Shown here: one piece after another, positions 8,228 to 16,234 of the stretch
How positions within the stretch are numbered: the first letter of the stretch is position 1
Layout of the letters: each line of letters opens with the position of its first letter
DNA from: Pseudomonas fluorescens
GTDB taxonomy: Bacteria > Pseudomonadota > Gammaproteobacteria > Pseudomonadales > Pseudomonadaceae
DNA: 64,000 nt
Assembly (NCBI RefSeq): GCF_001307155.1
Contig: NZ_CP012830.1
Coordinates: 2,349,501 to 2,413,500 of the forward strand
Direction: 5' to 3'
Notes under the pieces: generated by a model
What the model saw: only the letters and a program-made list of their open reading frames with translations
What the model was told of the DNA's origin: nothing
Database searches by the model: none
Made by a program: the position numbers and the translations under genes

Positions 8228-8514
8228 GTGACGCGCCAGTGAGCAAAACCAAGAAACGCTTCATCGCCGGGGCAGTCTGCCCGGCGTGCAGCGAGCCGGA
8301 CAAGTTGATGATGTGGAGCGAAGACGAGGTGCCGCACCGCGAATGCGTGGCCTGCGGTTATTCCGACACGCTGAACGAGCAAGGTCTGTCAGTGCCCAAG
8401 GAATTGGGTACGCGGGTCAATACCACCGCGTTGAAAGTCCCGGACGCCAAGGTCCAGGCTGTGCAGTTCTTCCCCAATCCGAAGCTGAAGAAAAAGCCCG
8501 ACGATCACTCCTGA
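8224..8514 (+). CDS. YheV-family zinc ribbon protein
   Basis: A 96-residue protein with four cysteines as two CPAC/CVAC knuckles (Cys19, 22, 41, 44), a zinc ribbon of the YheV family. It has a basic N-terminal arm (KTKKRF) and a lysine-rich tail. Its start overlaps the prlC stop in an ATGA, so it is coupled to the peptidase. Its biochemical role is not known; a nucleic-acid or ribosome-associated role is a guess from the zinc ribbon and the charge. Confidence 0.88.
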   Translation: MSDAPVSKTKKRFIAGAVCPACSEPDKLMMWSEDEVPHRECVACGYSDTLNEQGLSVPKELGTRVNTTALKVPDAKVQAVQFFPNPKLKKKPDDHS

Positions 8515-8533
8515 TCTCCCGGCGCTTGGTAAT

Positions 8534-8567
8534 CCGCCTTTGAGTCTGAGCGCTCAAGGGCGGTATT
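8534..8567 (+). terminator. Terminator hairpin after prlC-yheV
   Basis: CCGCCTTTGAG pairs with CTCAAGGGCGG (10 Watson-Crick pairs and one wobble) around an eight-base loop, followed by TATTTAT. It lies 20 bases after the stop of the zinc ribbon gene and faces the convergent phosphatase gene. Confidence 0.7.
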
Positions 8568-8651
8568 TATCGACTGACGCCACACTCCTCGATTGTATGT
8601 TCACGACCCCGCCTTGCCTGTTTGGGGCAGGGGCTGGTTGTGGTGCGCCCC

Positions 8652-9308
8652 TCAGATCTTCGGTTTTTCGCTATTGACCGTTTTCAACCAGCTTTTCATC
8701 GAGCAGGTCGCAAACACACTGGTACTGCAATCGCCGTTGGCCAGTGCGGTCCGCAGTTTGTCGATATCTGCCTTCATCATGTAGCGAATGCCGTTCTTGA
8801 AGTGGGTATTGTCGTCGAAACCGCCCTGGGTCATTTCGTCGAGGGCGTCTTCCTTGCTCCAGCCTTGTACCACCACGCGGTACATCGCAGCCATCAGGCC
8901 AGTGCGATCCGATCCGCGTTTGCAATGGATCAACACCGGGCCTTTGCTTTGACCGGTTTGTATGGCCCGCAATGCACTGAGCACCTCGCTGTCATCGACA
9001 TGGCTGGTCTTGTACGGCAATTGCACCAGGTTGATGCCGGGTGTCGATAGCCAGCTTGCGTCGGACTCGGGCAGAAAATTGATCACCGTCGTGATCTGGA
9101 GTTTTTCCAGCAGCGGCAGCGCTCCGTGATCGGGAAGTGTGCTGCGGTAGAGAGTCGGTGACATCTGGTAAAGGCCGTACTGCGCTTCGACGGGCTGGGC
9201 CCATTCGCCGGGACGGATGGATTGGGTTTGCTCGGCTTGAACCTGATCGAACGCAAATAACGCCATGAGCGACAGGCACAGTGCGAGCAAGAGGTGGTTT
9301 TTCGACAT
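8652..9308 (-). CDS. Periplasmic dual-specificity/tyrosine phosphatase-like protein
   Basis: A 218-residue protein with a signal peptide (about residues 1-25, ending VQAEQ). The cysteine phosphatase signature HCKRGSDRTG is at 128-137 (nucleophile Cys129, Arg135), with a likely general-acid aspartate near 105-106 in HVDDSE. The size fits the secreted dual-specificity phosphatase/PTP group. Substrates might be phosphoproteins or phosphorylated lipids or sugars in the envelope, but nothing here decides. It is monocistronic, convergent with the prlC unit. Confidence 0.87.
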   Translation of the reverse strand: MSKNHLLLALCLSLMALFAFDQVQAEQTQSIRPGEWAQPVEAQYGLYQMSPTLYRSTLPDHGALPLLEKLQITTVINFLPESDASWLSTPGINLVQLPYKTSHVDDSEVLSALRAIQTGQSKGPVLIHCKRGSDRTGLMAAMYRVVVQGWSKEDALDEMTQGGFDDNTHFKNGIRYMMKADIDKLRTALANGDCSTSVFATCSMKSWLKTVNSEKPKI

Positions 9309-9617
9309 GAGTCAGGGAGCCGTGGATGAAGGAATGGGTGACTAAATCCCAGCCTGAACCCTGAGCAGTCAAAGCTCTGTGAGGGGCTTGTCAAAGAATC
9401 GTTAAGCCTGAGGGGCCCTCGATACTTCAGAAATAATCTGTGGATTTTAAACTGAAACGATTCACTCATATGCTTAGCCTGCTACCATTTGTAACTAAAG
9501 TTTGCAGATATGTTCTTTTCCTTCGGGCCTTATCGGCCTGCATCGCTGCCAAAACGACAAGCTGCTCCATGAAGCAGCTGATCTATCCGTGAATGCCTGA
9601 TGAGGTGCACCCCCCCC
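9309..9617. other. Divergent intergenic region before gluconate dehydrogenase genes
   Basis: About 309 bases with no convincing gene. It must hold the promoters of the phosphatase (leftward) and of the dehydrogenase operon (rightward). Visible structure includes AGCTGCT...AGCAGCT (about 9559-9578), a 7-bp inverted repeat, and a run of eight C at 9610-9617 directly before the ATG of the gamma subunit. I could not identify a strong -35/-10 pair. Confidence 0.6.
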
Positions 9618-10358
9618 ATGTCTGATCAAGATCGAGACAACCCGCGGCGTGAGTTTTTACGCAAATCCCTGACCTTGATCCCGGTGGTCACCGTTGCCAG
9701 TACCGGTTTGGGCAGTTCGGTCTTGATGGCCGCTCCTGAAGCCGCACCGGCCGGTCCTGGCAAAACGCCGGTCAGCAGCAGTGTTTATGAGCCGAGCTAC
9801 TTCACCGCCGAAGAGTGGGCATTCATCCAGGCAGCGGTTGCCCGCTTGATTCCTGCCGATGAACAGGGACCGGGTGCACTCGAAGCGGGTGTGCCGGAGT
9901 ACATCGACCGGCAAATGAATACCCCGTACGCGGCGGGTGCTCTCTGGTACATGCAAGGCCCGTTCAATGCGGACGCTGCGCCGGAAATGGGCTGGCAGAG
10001 CAAACTGGTTCCCAAGGACATCTACCGTTTGGGTATCGCCGCGACGGACGCCTGGTCGAAGGCGTTCAACGGCAAAGTTTTTGCTGCGCAAGACAGCGCT
10101 ACCCGAGACGATTTGCTCAAGCAATTGGAGGCCGGTACGCCAACATTCGACAGCGTCCCGCCGAAGATTTTTTTCAGCCTTTTGCTGCAAAACACCAAGG
10201 AAGGGTTCTTCTGCGACCCGATCCACGGCGGCAACAAAGGCATGGTCGGCTGGACCATGATCGGCTTTCCCGGCGCGCGCGCCGATTTCATGGATTGGGT
10301 TGAACGCAACGAGCAATACCCCTTCCCGGCAGTTTCTATTCGCGGCGAGAGGGCGTGA
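9618..10358 (+). CDS. Gluconate 2-dehydrogenase-type gamma subunit (Tat-exported)
   Basis: A 246-residue protein of the gluconate 2-dehydrogenase subunit 3 family. RREFLRKSLTLIPVVTVAS (about residues 10-28) is a twin-arginine signal, and the mature domain contains the family pattern FTAEEWAFIQAAVARLIP. It serves as the small chaperone/escort subunit that is cotransported with the FAD subunit, which has no signal of its own. It overlaps the next gene by four bases (GTGA). The ATG at 9618 follows eight C; an in-frame ATG at 9600 is an alternative. Confidence 0.9.
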   Translation: MSDQDRDNPRREFLRKSLTLIPVVTVASTGLGSSVLMAAPEAAPAGPGKTPVSSSVYEPSYFTAEEWAFIQAAVARLIPADEQGPGALEAGVPEYIDRQMNTPYAAGALWYMQGPFNADAAPEMGWQSKLVPKDIYRLGIAATDAWSKAFNGKVFAAQDSATRDDLLKQLEAGTPTFDSVPPKIFFSLLLQNTKEGFFCDPIHGGNKGMVGWTMIGFPGARADFMDWVERNEQYPFPAVSIRGERA

Positions 10359-12145
10359 GCATGACAACCACGATGAAGAAGGTCGACGCAGTGATCGTCG
10401 GGTTTGGCTGGACCGGCGCGATCATGGCCAAGGAACTGACGGAGGCTGGCCTCAATGTGCTGGCGCTGGAACGCGGGCCGATGCAGGACACCTACCCCGA
10501 CGGCAACTATCCGCAGGTGATCGACGAACTCACCTACAGCGTGCGCAAGAAACTCTTTCAGGACATCTCCAAAGAGACCGTGACCATTCGCCATAGCGTG
10601 AATGACATTGCGCTGCCCAACCGTCAGCTCGGGGCGTTTCTGCCGGGTAATGGTGTGGGCGGGGCCGGACTGCACTGGTCGGGTGTGCACTTTCGGGTCG
10701 ATCCGATCGAGTTGCGTATGCGCAGTCATTATGAGGAGCGCTACGGCAAGCACTTCATCCCCAAGGACATGACCATCCAGGACTTTGGCGTCAGCTATGA
10801 AGAGCTGGAACCGTTTTTCGATTACGCCGAGAAAGTCTTCGGCACCTCGGGTCAGGCCTGGACCGTGAAAGGTCAAGTGGTCGGCGAAGGCAAGGGCGGT
10901 AACCCCTATGCGCCGGACCGTTCGAACCACTTCCCGTTGGCGTCGCAGAAGAACACCTACTCCGCGCAGTTGTTCCAGAATGCCGCCAATGCTGTCGGTT
11001 ACAAACCCTACAACCTGCCTTCCGCCAATACCTCAGGGCCCTACACCAATCCCTACGGTGCGCAGATGGGACCGTGCAACTTCTGCGGTTTTTGCAGTGG
11101 CTACGTGTGCTACATGTACTCCAAGGCTTCGCCGAACGTGAACATCCTGCCGGCGCTCAAGCCATTGCCGAACTTCGAGTTGCGGCCCAATTCCCACGTG
11201 CTGCGGGTCAATCTCGACAGTACCAAGCGCAAGGCGACCGGTGTGACCTACATCGATAGTCAGGGTCGGGAAATCGAGCAGCCGGCGGACCTGGTGATCC
11301 TCGGTGCGTTCCAGTTCCACAACGTGCGGTTGATGCTGTTGTCCGGGATCGGCAAACCGTACGACCCGATCAGCGGCGAAGGTGTGGTCGGCAAGAACTT
11401 CGCCTATCAGAACATGGCGACGATCAAGGCCTACTTCGACAAAGACGTGCACACCAATAATTTCATTGGCGCAGGTGGCAATGGTGTGGCGGTGGATGAC
11501 TTCAACGCCGACAACTTCGATCACGGCCCGCACGGCTTTGTCGGTGGTGCACCGATGTGGGTCAACCAGGCCGGCAGCCGGCCGATTGCCGGAACTTCGA
11601 ACCCGCCGGGAACACCCGCCTGGGGCAGTGCATGGAAACGTGCGACTGCCGATTATTACACCCACCAGGTGTCGATGGACGCTCACGGTGCGCATCAGTC
11701 CTACCGAGGCAACTACCTGGATCTCGACCCGGTATACCGCGATGCCTACGGCCAGCCGCTGCTGCGGATGACTTTCGACTGGCATGAAAACGACATCAAG
11801 ATGAACCGCTTCATGGTCGACAAGATGAGCAAGATCGCACAAGCGATGAACCCCAAGGCCATTGCCCTGCTCGGCAAACAGGTGGGTGAACATTTCAACA
11901 CGGCTTCTTACCAGACCACCCACCTCAATGGTGGCGCGATCATGGGCACCCATCCGAAAACCAGTGCGCTGAACCGCTATTTGCAGAGCTGGGACGTACA
12001 TAACGTGTTCGTGCCGGGCGCTTCGGCGTTCCCGCAAGGATTGGGTTACAACCCGACCGGTCTGGTCGCGGCACTGACCTACTGGTCGGCGCGGGCGATT
12101 CGCGAGCAGTACCTGAAGAATCCCGGCCCGCTGGTTCAGGCTTAA
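10355..12145 (+). CDS. Gluconate 2-dehydrogenase-type FAD subunit (GMC oxidoreductase)
   Basis: A 596-residue GMC-fold flavoprotein. The dinucleotide motif VGFGWTGAIMAKEL lies near residues 13-26, NGVGGAGLHWSG is the FAD-contacting GMC segment, and the C-terminal LGYNPTGLVAALTYW closes the FAD domain. NFCGFCSGYVCYMY supplies cysteines that may hold the iron-sulfur-like centre reported in this enzyme family. It oxidises D-gluconate or a related polyol/sugar acid at the periplasmic face and passes electrons to the triheme cytochrome. Substrate could equally be 2-ketogluconate or sorbitol. Starts at GTG 10355 or ATG 10361. Confidence 0.9.
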   Translation: MSMTTTMKKVDAVIVGFGWTGAIMAKELTEAGLNVLALERGPMQDTYPDGNYPQVIDELTYSVRKKLFQDISKETVTIRHSVNDIALPNRQLGAFLPGNGVGGAGLHWSGVHFRVDPIELRMRSHYEERYGKHFIPKDMTIQDFGVSYEELEPFFDYAEKVFGTSGQAWTVKGQVVGEGKGGNPYAPDRSNHFPLASQKNTYSAQLFQNAANAVGYKPYNLPSANTSGPYTNPYGAQMGPCNFCGFCSGYVCYMYSKASPNVNILPALKPLPNFELRPNSHVLRVNLDSTKRKATGVTYIDSQGREIEQPADLVILGAFQFHNVRLMLLSGIGKPYDPISGEGVVGKNFAYQNMATIKAYFDKDVHTNNFIGAGGNGVAVDDFNADNFDHGPHGFVGGAPMWVNQAGSRPIAGTSNPPGTPAWGSAWKRATADYYTHQVSMDAHGAHQSYRGNYLDLDPVYRDAYGQPLLRMTFDWHENDIKMNRFMVDKMSKIAQAMNPKAIALLGKQVGEHFNTASYQTTHLNGGAIMGTHPKTSALNRYLQSWDVHNVFVPGASAFPQGLGYNPTGLVAALTYWSARAIREQYLKNPGPLVQA

Positions 12146-12157
12146 GGAGCGATGACC

Positions 12158-13465
12158 ATGAAAAATCTCGTTATCGCCACCCTTGCCCTGCTCGGCAGTT
12201 GCTCGATCAGCGCGGCAGAAGATGCATCGCAAGCGTTGATCAAACAGGGCGAATACCTCGCCCGCGCGGGTGACTGTGTGGCTTGCCATACCGCCAAGGG
12301 TGGTAAGCCGTTTGCAGGCGGACTGCCGATGGAGACGCCGATCGGCACGATCTATTCCACCAACATTACCCCGGACAAAACCGGCCTGGGCGACTACAGC
12401 TTTGACGATTTCGACAAAGCCGTGCGCCATGGTGTGGCCAAAAACGGTAGTACGCTTTACCCGGCGATGCCGTATCCGTCCTATGCCCGTGTCAGCGATG
12501 CAGACATGAAAGCCTTGTATGCCTATTTCATGAAAGGCGTGGCGCCGGTCACTCAAGAGAACAAGGGCAGCGACATTCCCTGGCCGTTGAGCATGCGCTG
12601 GCCACTGACCGGCTGGCGCTGGATGTTTGCGCCAAGCGTCGTGGCGTATCAGCCGGCCGACGGTAAAGAGGCGGCAATCAGCCGTGGAGCCTATCTGGTG
12701 GAAGGCCTCGGACATTGCGGCGCTTGCCATACGCCACGAGCCCTGACCATGCAGGAAAAAGCCTTGAGCGCCAACGAAGGCAGTGCGTTTCTGTCAGGCA
12801 GTGCGCCGTTAGAAGGCTGGATCGCGAAAAGCTTGCGTGGCGATCACAAGGATGGACTCGGTAGTTGGAGCGAAGAGCAACTGGTGCAGTTCCTCAAGAC
12901 CGGTCGTAGTGACCGCAGTGCAGTGTTCGGCGGCATGAGCGATGTGGTGGAACACAGCATGCAATATATGAGCGATGACGACCTGACAGCGATCGCCCGA
13001 TACCTCAAGTCTTTGCCGGCGAATGATCCGAACGATCAGCCACACCCGTACGACCCGCAAGTGGCACAAGCGCTGTGGAAAGGTGACGACAGCAAACCCG
13101 GTGCCTCGGTGTACATCGACAACTGTGCCGCCTGCCACCGTACCGACGGGCATGGCTACACCCGGGTATTCCCGGCACTGGCGGGCAATCCGGTGTTGCA
13201 ATCGGACGATCCGGTCTCGTTGATCAATATCGTGCTCAAGGGCGCTACCTTGCCGGCGACCCACACGGCGCCGTCGACGTTCACCATGCCGGCATTCGCC
13301 TGGCGTTTGTCGGATCAGGAAGTGGCGGATGTGGTGAACTTCATTCGCACGAGTTGGGGAAACAAGGGGGCGCAGATTAAGCCGGCTGACGTCGCTGACG
13401 TGCGCAAGGATGAAGTGAAATCAATGCCTGCTGACAAGTCTGGAAAACTAACAAGTTCTAATTGA
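12158..13465 (+). CDS. Triheme cytochrome c subunit of gluconate dehydrogenase-type complex
   Basis: A 435-residue membrane-bound cytochrome with a Sec signal (ending ISAAE) and three c-type heme sites: CVACH (about residue 39), CGACH (about 187) and CAACH (about 322). Three hemes in this spacing is the standard cytochrome subunit of periplasmic gluconate and alcohol dehydrogenases, which transfers electrons to ubiquinone. The start at 12158 has AAGGAG at ideal spacing; an ATG six bases earlier is too close. It ends the operon and is followed by a strong hairpin. Confidence 0.92.
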   Translation: MKNLVIATLALLGSCSISAAEDASQALIKQGEYLARAGDCVACHTAKGGKPFAGGLPMETPIGTIYSTNITPDKTGLGDYSFDDFDKAVRHGVAKNGSTLYPAMPYPSYARVSDADMKALYAYFMKGVAPVTQENKGSDIPWPLSMRWPLTGWRWMFAPSVVAYQPADGKEAAISRGAYLVEGLGHCGACHTPRALTMQEKALSANEGSAFLSGSAPLEGWIAKSLRGDHKDGLGSWSEEQLVQFLKTGRSDRSAVFGGMSDVVEHSMQYMSDDDLTAIARYLKSLPANDPNDQPHPYDPQVAQALWKGDDSKPGASVYIDNCAACHRTDGHGYTRVFPALAGNPVLQSDDPVSLINIVLKGATLPATHTAPSTFTMPAFAWRLSDQEVADVVNFIRTSWGNKGAQIKPADVADVRKDEVKSMPADKSGKLTSSN

Positions 13466-13486
13466 TGTTTATTAAGTTGTAATAAT

Positions 13487-13521
13487 CAACGCCTGCGAAA
13501 TGAGCCTCGCAGGCGTTGGTT
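13487..13521 (+). terminator. Terminator of the gluconate dehydrogenase operon
   Basis: CAACGCCTGCGA pairs perfectly with TCGCAGGCGTTG (12 bp) around an eight-base loop, followed by GTTT. The T run is short but the stem is strong and it starts 21 bases after the operon's last stop. Confidence 0.75.
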
Positions 13522-13564
13522 TATGATCGGTAGAGTGCATTAGCCGCTACGCGATCAAGTTTAA

Positions 13565-13867
13565 TCATGGATTAACAATATTTGCGTAAGCTTTGGCCAG
13601 TGCCAGCAGCTTGGCTTTGTCATCGGCATCAATGTCGCCATCACCGTCGACATCCTTGCGCACGGTTCCGAGGGTGAAGGAGTGCCCGCCGTCGCTGGAA
13701 ACCGCCGTCATGAAAATCGATTTCACCAGCGTCTCGGTTTGCATTTCATTTTCCGCATCCCAACCAAGTTCTTTACGGGCAAGTTGCAGTGAAACCAGGG
13801 TATTGGGTTCAGAAGGACTCGGCTGCATAAGTTGCAGAAAGATACCGCGTTGATTAAAGAAAGACAT
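13565..13867 (-). CDS. Orphan small protein with one EF-hand/dockerin-like calcium loop
   Basis: A 100-residue protein I do not recognise. Residues 72-83 (DVDGDGDIDADD) are a textbook EF-hand or dockerin calcium loop: Asp at loop positions 1, 3, 5 and 12, Gly at 6 and Ile at 8, followed by an amphipathic helix (KAKLLALAKAYANIV). The N-terminal 70 residues carry no known domain and there is no signal peptide. It begins immediately downstream of an AT-rich stretch, unlike its neighbours, which suggests separate acquisition. A spacing-appropriate GGATTT precedes the ATG on the minus strand. It could be a calcium-dependent scaffold or sensor piece. Confidence 0.72.
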   Translation of the reverse strand: MSFFNQRGIFLQLMQPSPSEPNTLVSLQLARKELGWDAENEMQTETLVKSIFMTAVSSDGGHSFTLGTVRKDVDGDGDIDADDKAKLLALAKAYANIVNP

Positions 13868-14111
13868 TGTTAAATCCTTTTAATGGTTATTCAGTCTGGT
13901 GGTGCGTGTGCCAAGGATAGTACGGGTTATCTTTATCGGATGACCAATGCTTATATGTTTCTCGTTCTTGCGTATATAGCGTGATTAGCAAGTAGTTATA
14001 TAAAGTGGGTAGGCGGCTAGCCTGATCTTTTCGCTGAAGCTGCCGAACGGCACTGGCCTGACATTGGATCTTTCGGTACTGTACATGCATACAGCAATGA
14101 GGGTTTTTCCA

Positions 14112-15170
14112 ATGTTCACGCCCTTGCCACCTCGCGGACGTGGCACCGCCAGCAACCCGCACAATCGCTTTGCACCGAACCGTTCGGTGGTCGAAGACGA
14201 TGGCTGGTACCAGGAAGCACCGCTGACCCAAGGCACCGAGGTGCGCATCGAAACGGCGAAAACCATCATCACCCGCAACAACTCGCCCGACCTGCCCTTC
14301 GATCGCTCGATCAATCCCTATCGAGGTTGCGAGCACGGCTGCATCTACTGCTATGCGCGACCCAGTCATGCCTACTGGGACCTGTCACCGGGTCTGGACT
14401 TCGAGACGAAGCTGATCGCCAAAAGCAACGCGGCCGACGTACTGGAGCAGCAGCTTTCCAAGCGCGGTTATCAGTGTGCGCCGATCAATCTGGGCTCAAA
14501 TACCGATCCCTATCAGCCGATCGAGCGTGAACACAAAATCACCCGGCGGATTCTTCAGGTGCTGCTGCGTTACCGGCATCCGGTGACGATCATCACTAAA
14601 GGCTCGTTGATTCTTCGTGATCTGGATTTGCTCGGTGAGCTTGCCGAACAGCGGCTGGTGGCGGTGATGATCAGCCTGACCAGCCTCGACGACGAGCTCA
14701 AGCGCATCCTTGAGCCGCGAACGGCTGCCCCGAAGGCGCGGCTGCGGGCGATTCGGGTTATGCGCGAGGCTGGAATTCCGGTGGGCGTCTTGTGTTCACC
14801 GATGATTCCGATGATCAACGACAGTGAACTGGAAAGCCTGCTGACCGAAGCTCACGCGGCCGGTGCGCAGAGTGCGGCGTACATGATGTTGCGTCTGCCG
14901 CTGGAAGTGGCACCGTTGTTCGAGGAGTGGCTGGCAGCCCACTATCCGCAGCGTGCAGCCCATGTATTGAGTTTGATCCGTCAAAGCCGCGGCGGCGAAC
15001 TGTATGACAGTCGTTTTGGCGCTCGTATGCGCGGTGAAGGACCGTTCGCCGATCTGTTGGCGCAACGCTTCGCCAAAACAATAAAACGTCTTGGGCTCAA
15101 TCAACGTGAAGGCTTCAACCTGGACTGCACAGCCTTTTGTCCGCCCGGGGCTCAAATGTCGTTGCTTTAG
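14112..15170 (+). CDS. PA0069-family radical SAM protein (spore photoproduct lyase-like)
   Basis: A 352-residue radical SAM enzyme. The cluster motif is C-x3-C-x2-C in RGCEHGCIYCYARPSH (Cys73, 77, 80), preceded by the family N-terminus PPRGRGTASNPHNRF. The protein belongs to the COG1533 group, named after spore photoproduct lyase, but Pseudomonas does not sporulate, so a DNA repair role is unproven. The ATG at 14112 has GAGGG eight bases ahead; upstream in-frame ATGs at 14064 and 14097 are less well placed. It is a single gene. Confidence 0.88.
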   Translation: MFTPLPPRGRGTASNPHNRFAPNRSVVEDDGWYQEAPLTQGTEVRIETAKTIITRNNSPDLPFDRSINPYRGCEHGCIYCYARPSHAYWDLSPGLDFETKLIAKSNAADVLEQQLSKRGYQCAPINLGSNTDPYQPIEREHKITRRILQVLLRYRHPVTIITKGSLILRDLDLLGELAEQRLVAVMISLTSLDDELKRILEPRTAAPKARLRAIRVMREAGIPVGVLCSPMIPMINDSELESLLTEAHAAGAQSAAYMMLRLPLEVAPLFEEWLAAHYPQRAAHVLSLIRQSRGGELYDSRFGARMRGEGPFADLLAQRFAKTIKRLGLNQREGFNLDCTAFCPPGAQMSLL

Positions 15171-15413
15171 CAACAATTGGCCTATGGTGAGTAGTGAAAA
15201 GCGTTGTGTGTTTGTCCGTCAGTCACGTTTTTTGTAACCTGGAACGCACGTTCTAGAGCAGTTGATTCAGTTTGAGTTAAGTTTCGGTGGGTACCTTGCT
15301 CATCAAGTGACTGGATGGTCACTTATCGGCGATCTGGATGTTTCCTTACCAGTCGCTGGCTTTATCCCAGGTAAATCGGGAAAATTTCCCTACTCCGTCA
15401 AAGAGGATGAATC

Positions 15414-16145
15414 ATGAGTGACAAGGATAAACAGCCGTTGGCTGCGTCGGCTTCCGCCCTGCCCGAGGCCGAAAGCGCCGATGCAGCGCTGCAGCACATC
15501 GTTGACGGTTTTTTACACTTCCACCACGAGGTCTTCCCGCAACAGGAAGAACTCTTCAAGAAACTCGCCACGGCTCAACGGCCCCGAGCGATGTTCATTG
15601 CGTGCGCGGACTCGCGCATCGTTCCCGAATTGATTACCCAAAGCGCTCCTGGCGATCTGTTTGTCACCCGCAACGTTGGCAACGTAGTGCCGCCCTATGG
15701 CCAGATGAACGGCGGGGTTTCCACGGCCATCGAATATGCAGTGCTGGCTCTTGGCGTGCAGCACATCATCATTTGTGGGCATTCCGATTGCGGTGCCATG
15801 CGTGCTGTACTCAATCCGCAAAGCCTGGAAAAAATGCCCACGGTCAAAGCCTGGCTACGCCACGCCGAAGTGGCAAAAACCATGGTCCAGGAAAACTGCC
15901 ATTGCGCTGACGAAAACGAAAGCATGCAGGTGCTTACCGAAGAAAACGTCATCGCCCAGTTGCAGCATTTGCGCACTCACCCTTCAGTGGCCTCGCGCAT
16001 GGCCAACGGTCAGCTGTTTATCCATGGCTGGGTCTACAGCATCGAAACCAGCGAAATAAAAGCCTACGACGCGGATAAGGGCTGCTTCCTGCCTCTGGAT
16101 GGCAGTCATCCGATTCCCGTGGCGACGCCCAAAGCGCGCTTCTAA
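15414..16145 (+). CDS. Beta-class carbonic anhydrase
   Basis: A 243-residue beta carbonic anhydrase. Zinc ligands are visible as Cys64 (in CADSR, with the Asp66/Arg68 dyad), His123 and Cys126 (in HSDCGA). It interconverts CO2 and bicarbonate in the cytoplasm. AAAGAGGATGAATC upstream gives a good ribosome site. The gene lies 89 bases before a SulP-type anion transporter in the same orientation; this pairing is common and suggests the two cooperate in bicarbonate uptake or supply. The N-terminal 20 residues are an alanine-rich extension. Confidence 0.94.
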   Translation: MSDKDKQPLAASASALPEAESADAALQHIVDGFLHFHHEVFPQQEELFKKLATAQRPRAMFIACADSRIVPELITQSAPGDLFVTRNVGNVVPPYGQMNGGVSTAIEYAVLALGVQHIIICGHSDCGAMRAVLNPQSLEKMPTVKAWLRHAEVAKTMVQENCHCADENESMQVLTEENVIAQLQHLRTHPSVASRMANGQLFIHGWVYSIETSEIKAYDADKGCFLPLDGSHPIPVATPKARF

Positions 16146-16234
16146 ATCCTCCTAAACACCTTGTCTGGTCTGGCCAAGGCTGCTGAAAAAGCGGTCGGGC
16201 TTCGCCACGCCTGAAGAATCTCAGGAGAACGCTC

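Noticed and set aside
11033..12730. A 565-codon minus-strand frame over the gluconate dehydrogenase genes
   Set aside because: It is a shadow of the GMC and cytochrome c genes; the sense frames carry clear FAD and heme motifs and good ribosome sites.
13887..14369. A minus-strand frame of 160 codons near the radical SAM gene
   Set aside because: Half of it is the complement of the radical SAM coding region and the rest is AT-rich intergenic DNA without a family match.
14112..15170. DNA photoproduct repair as the role of the radical SAM protein
   Set aside because: The family name comes from spore photoproduct lyase, but the N-terminal PA0069-type sequence differs and the organism does not form spores.
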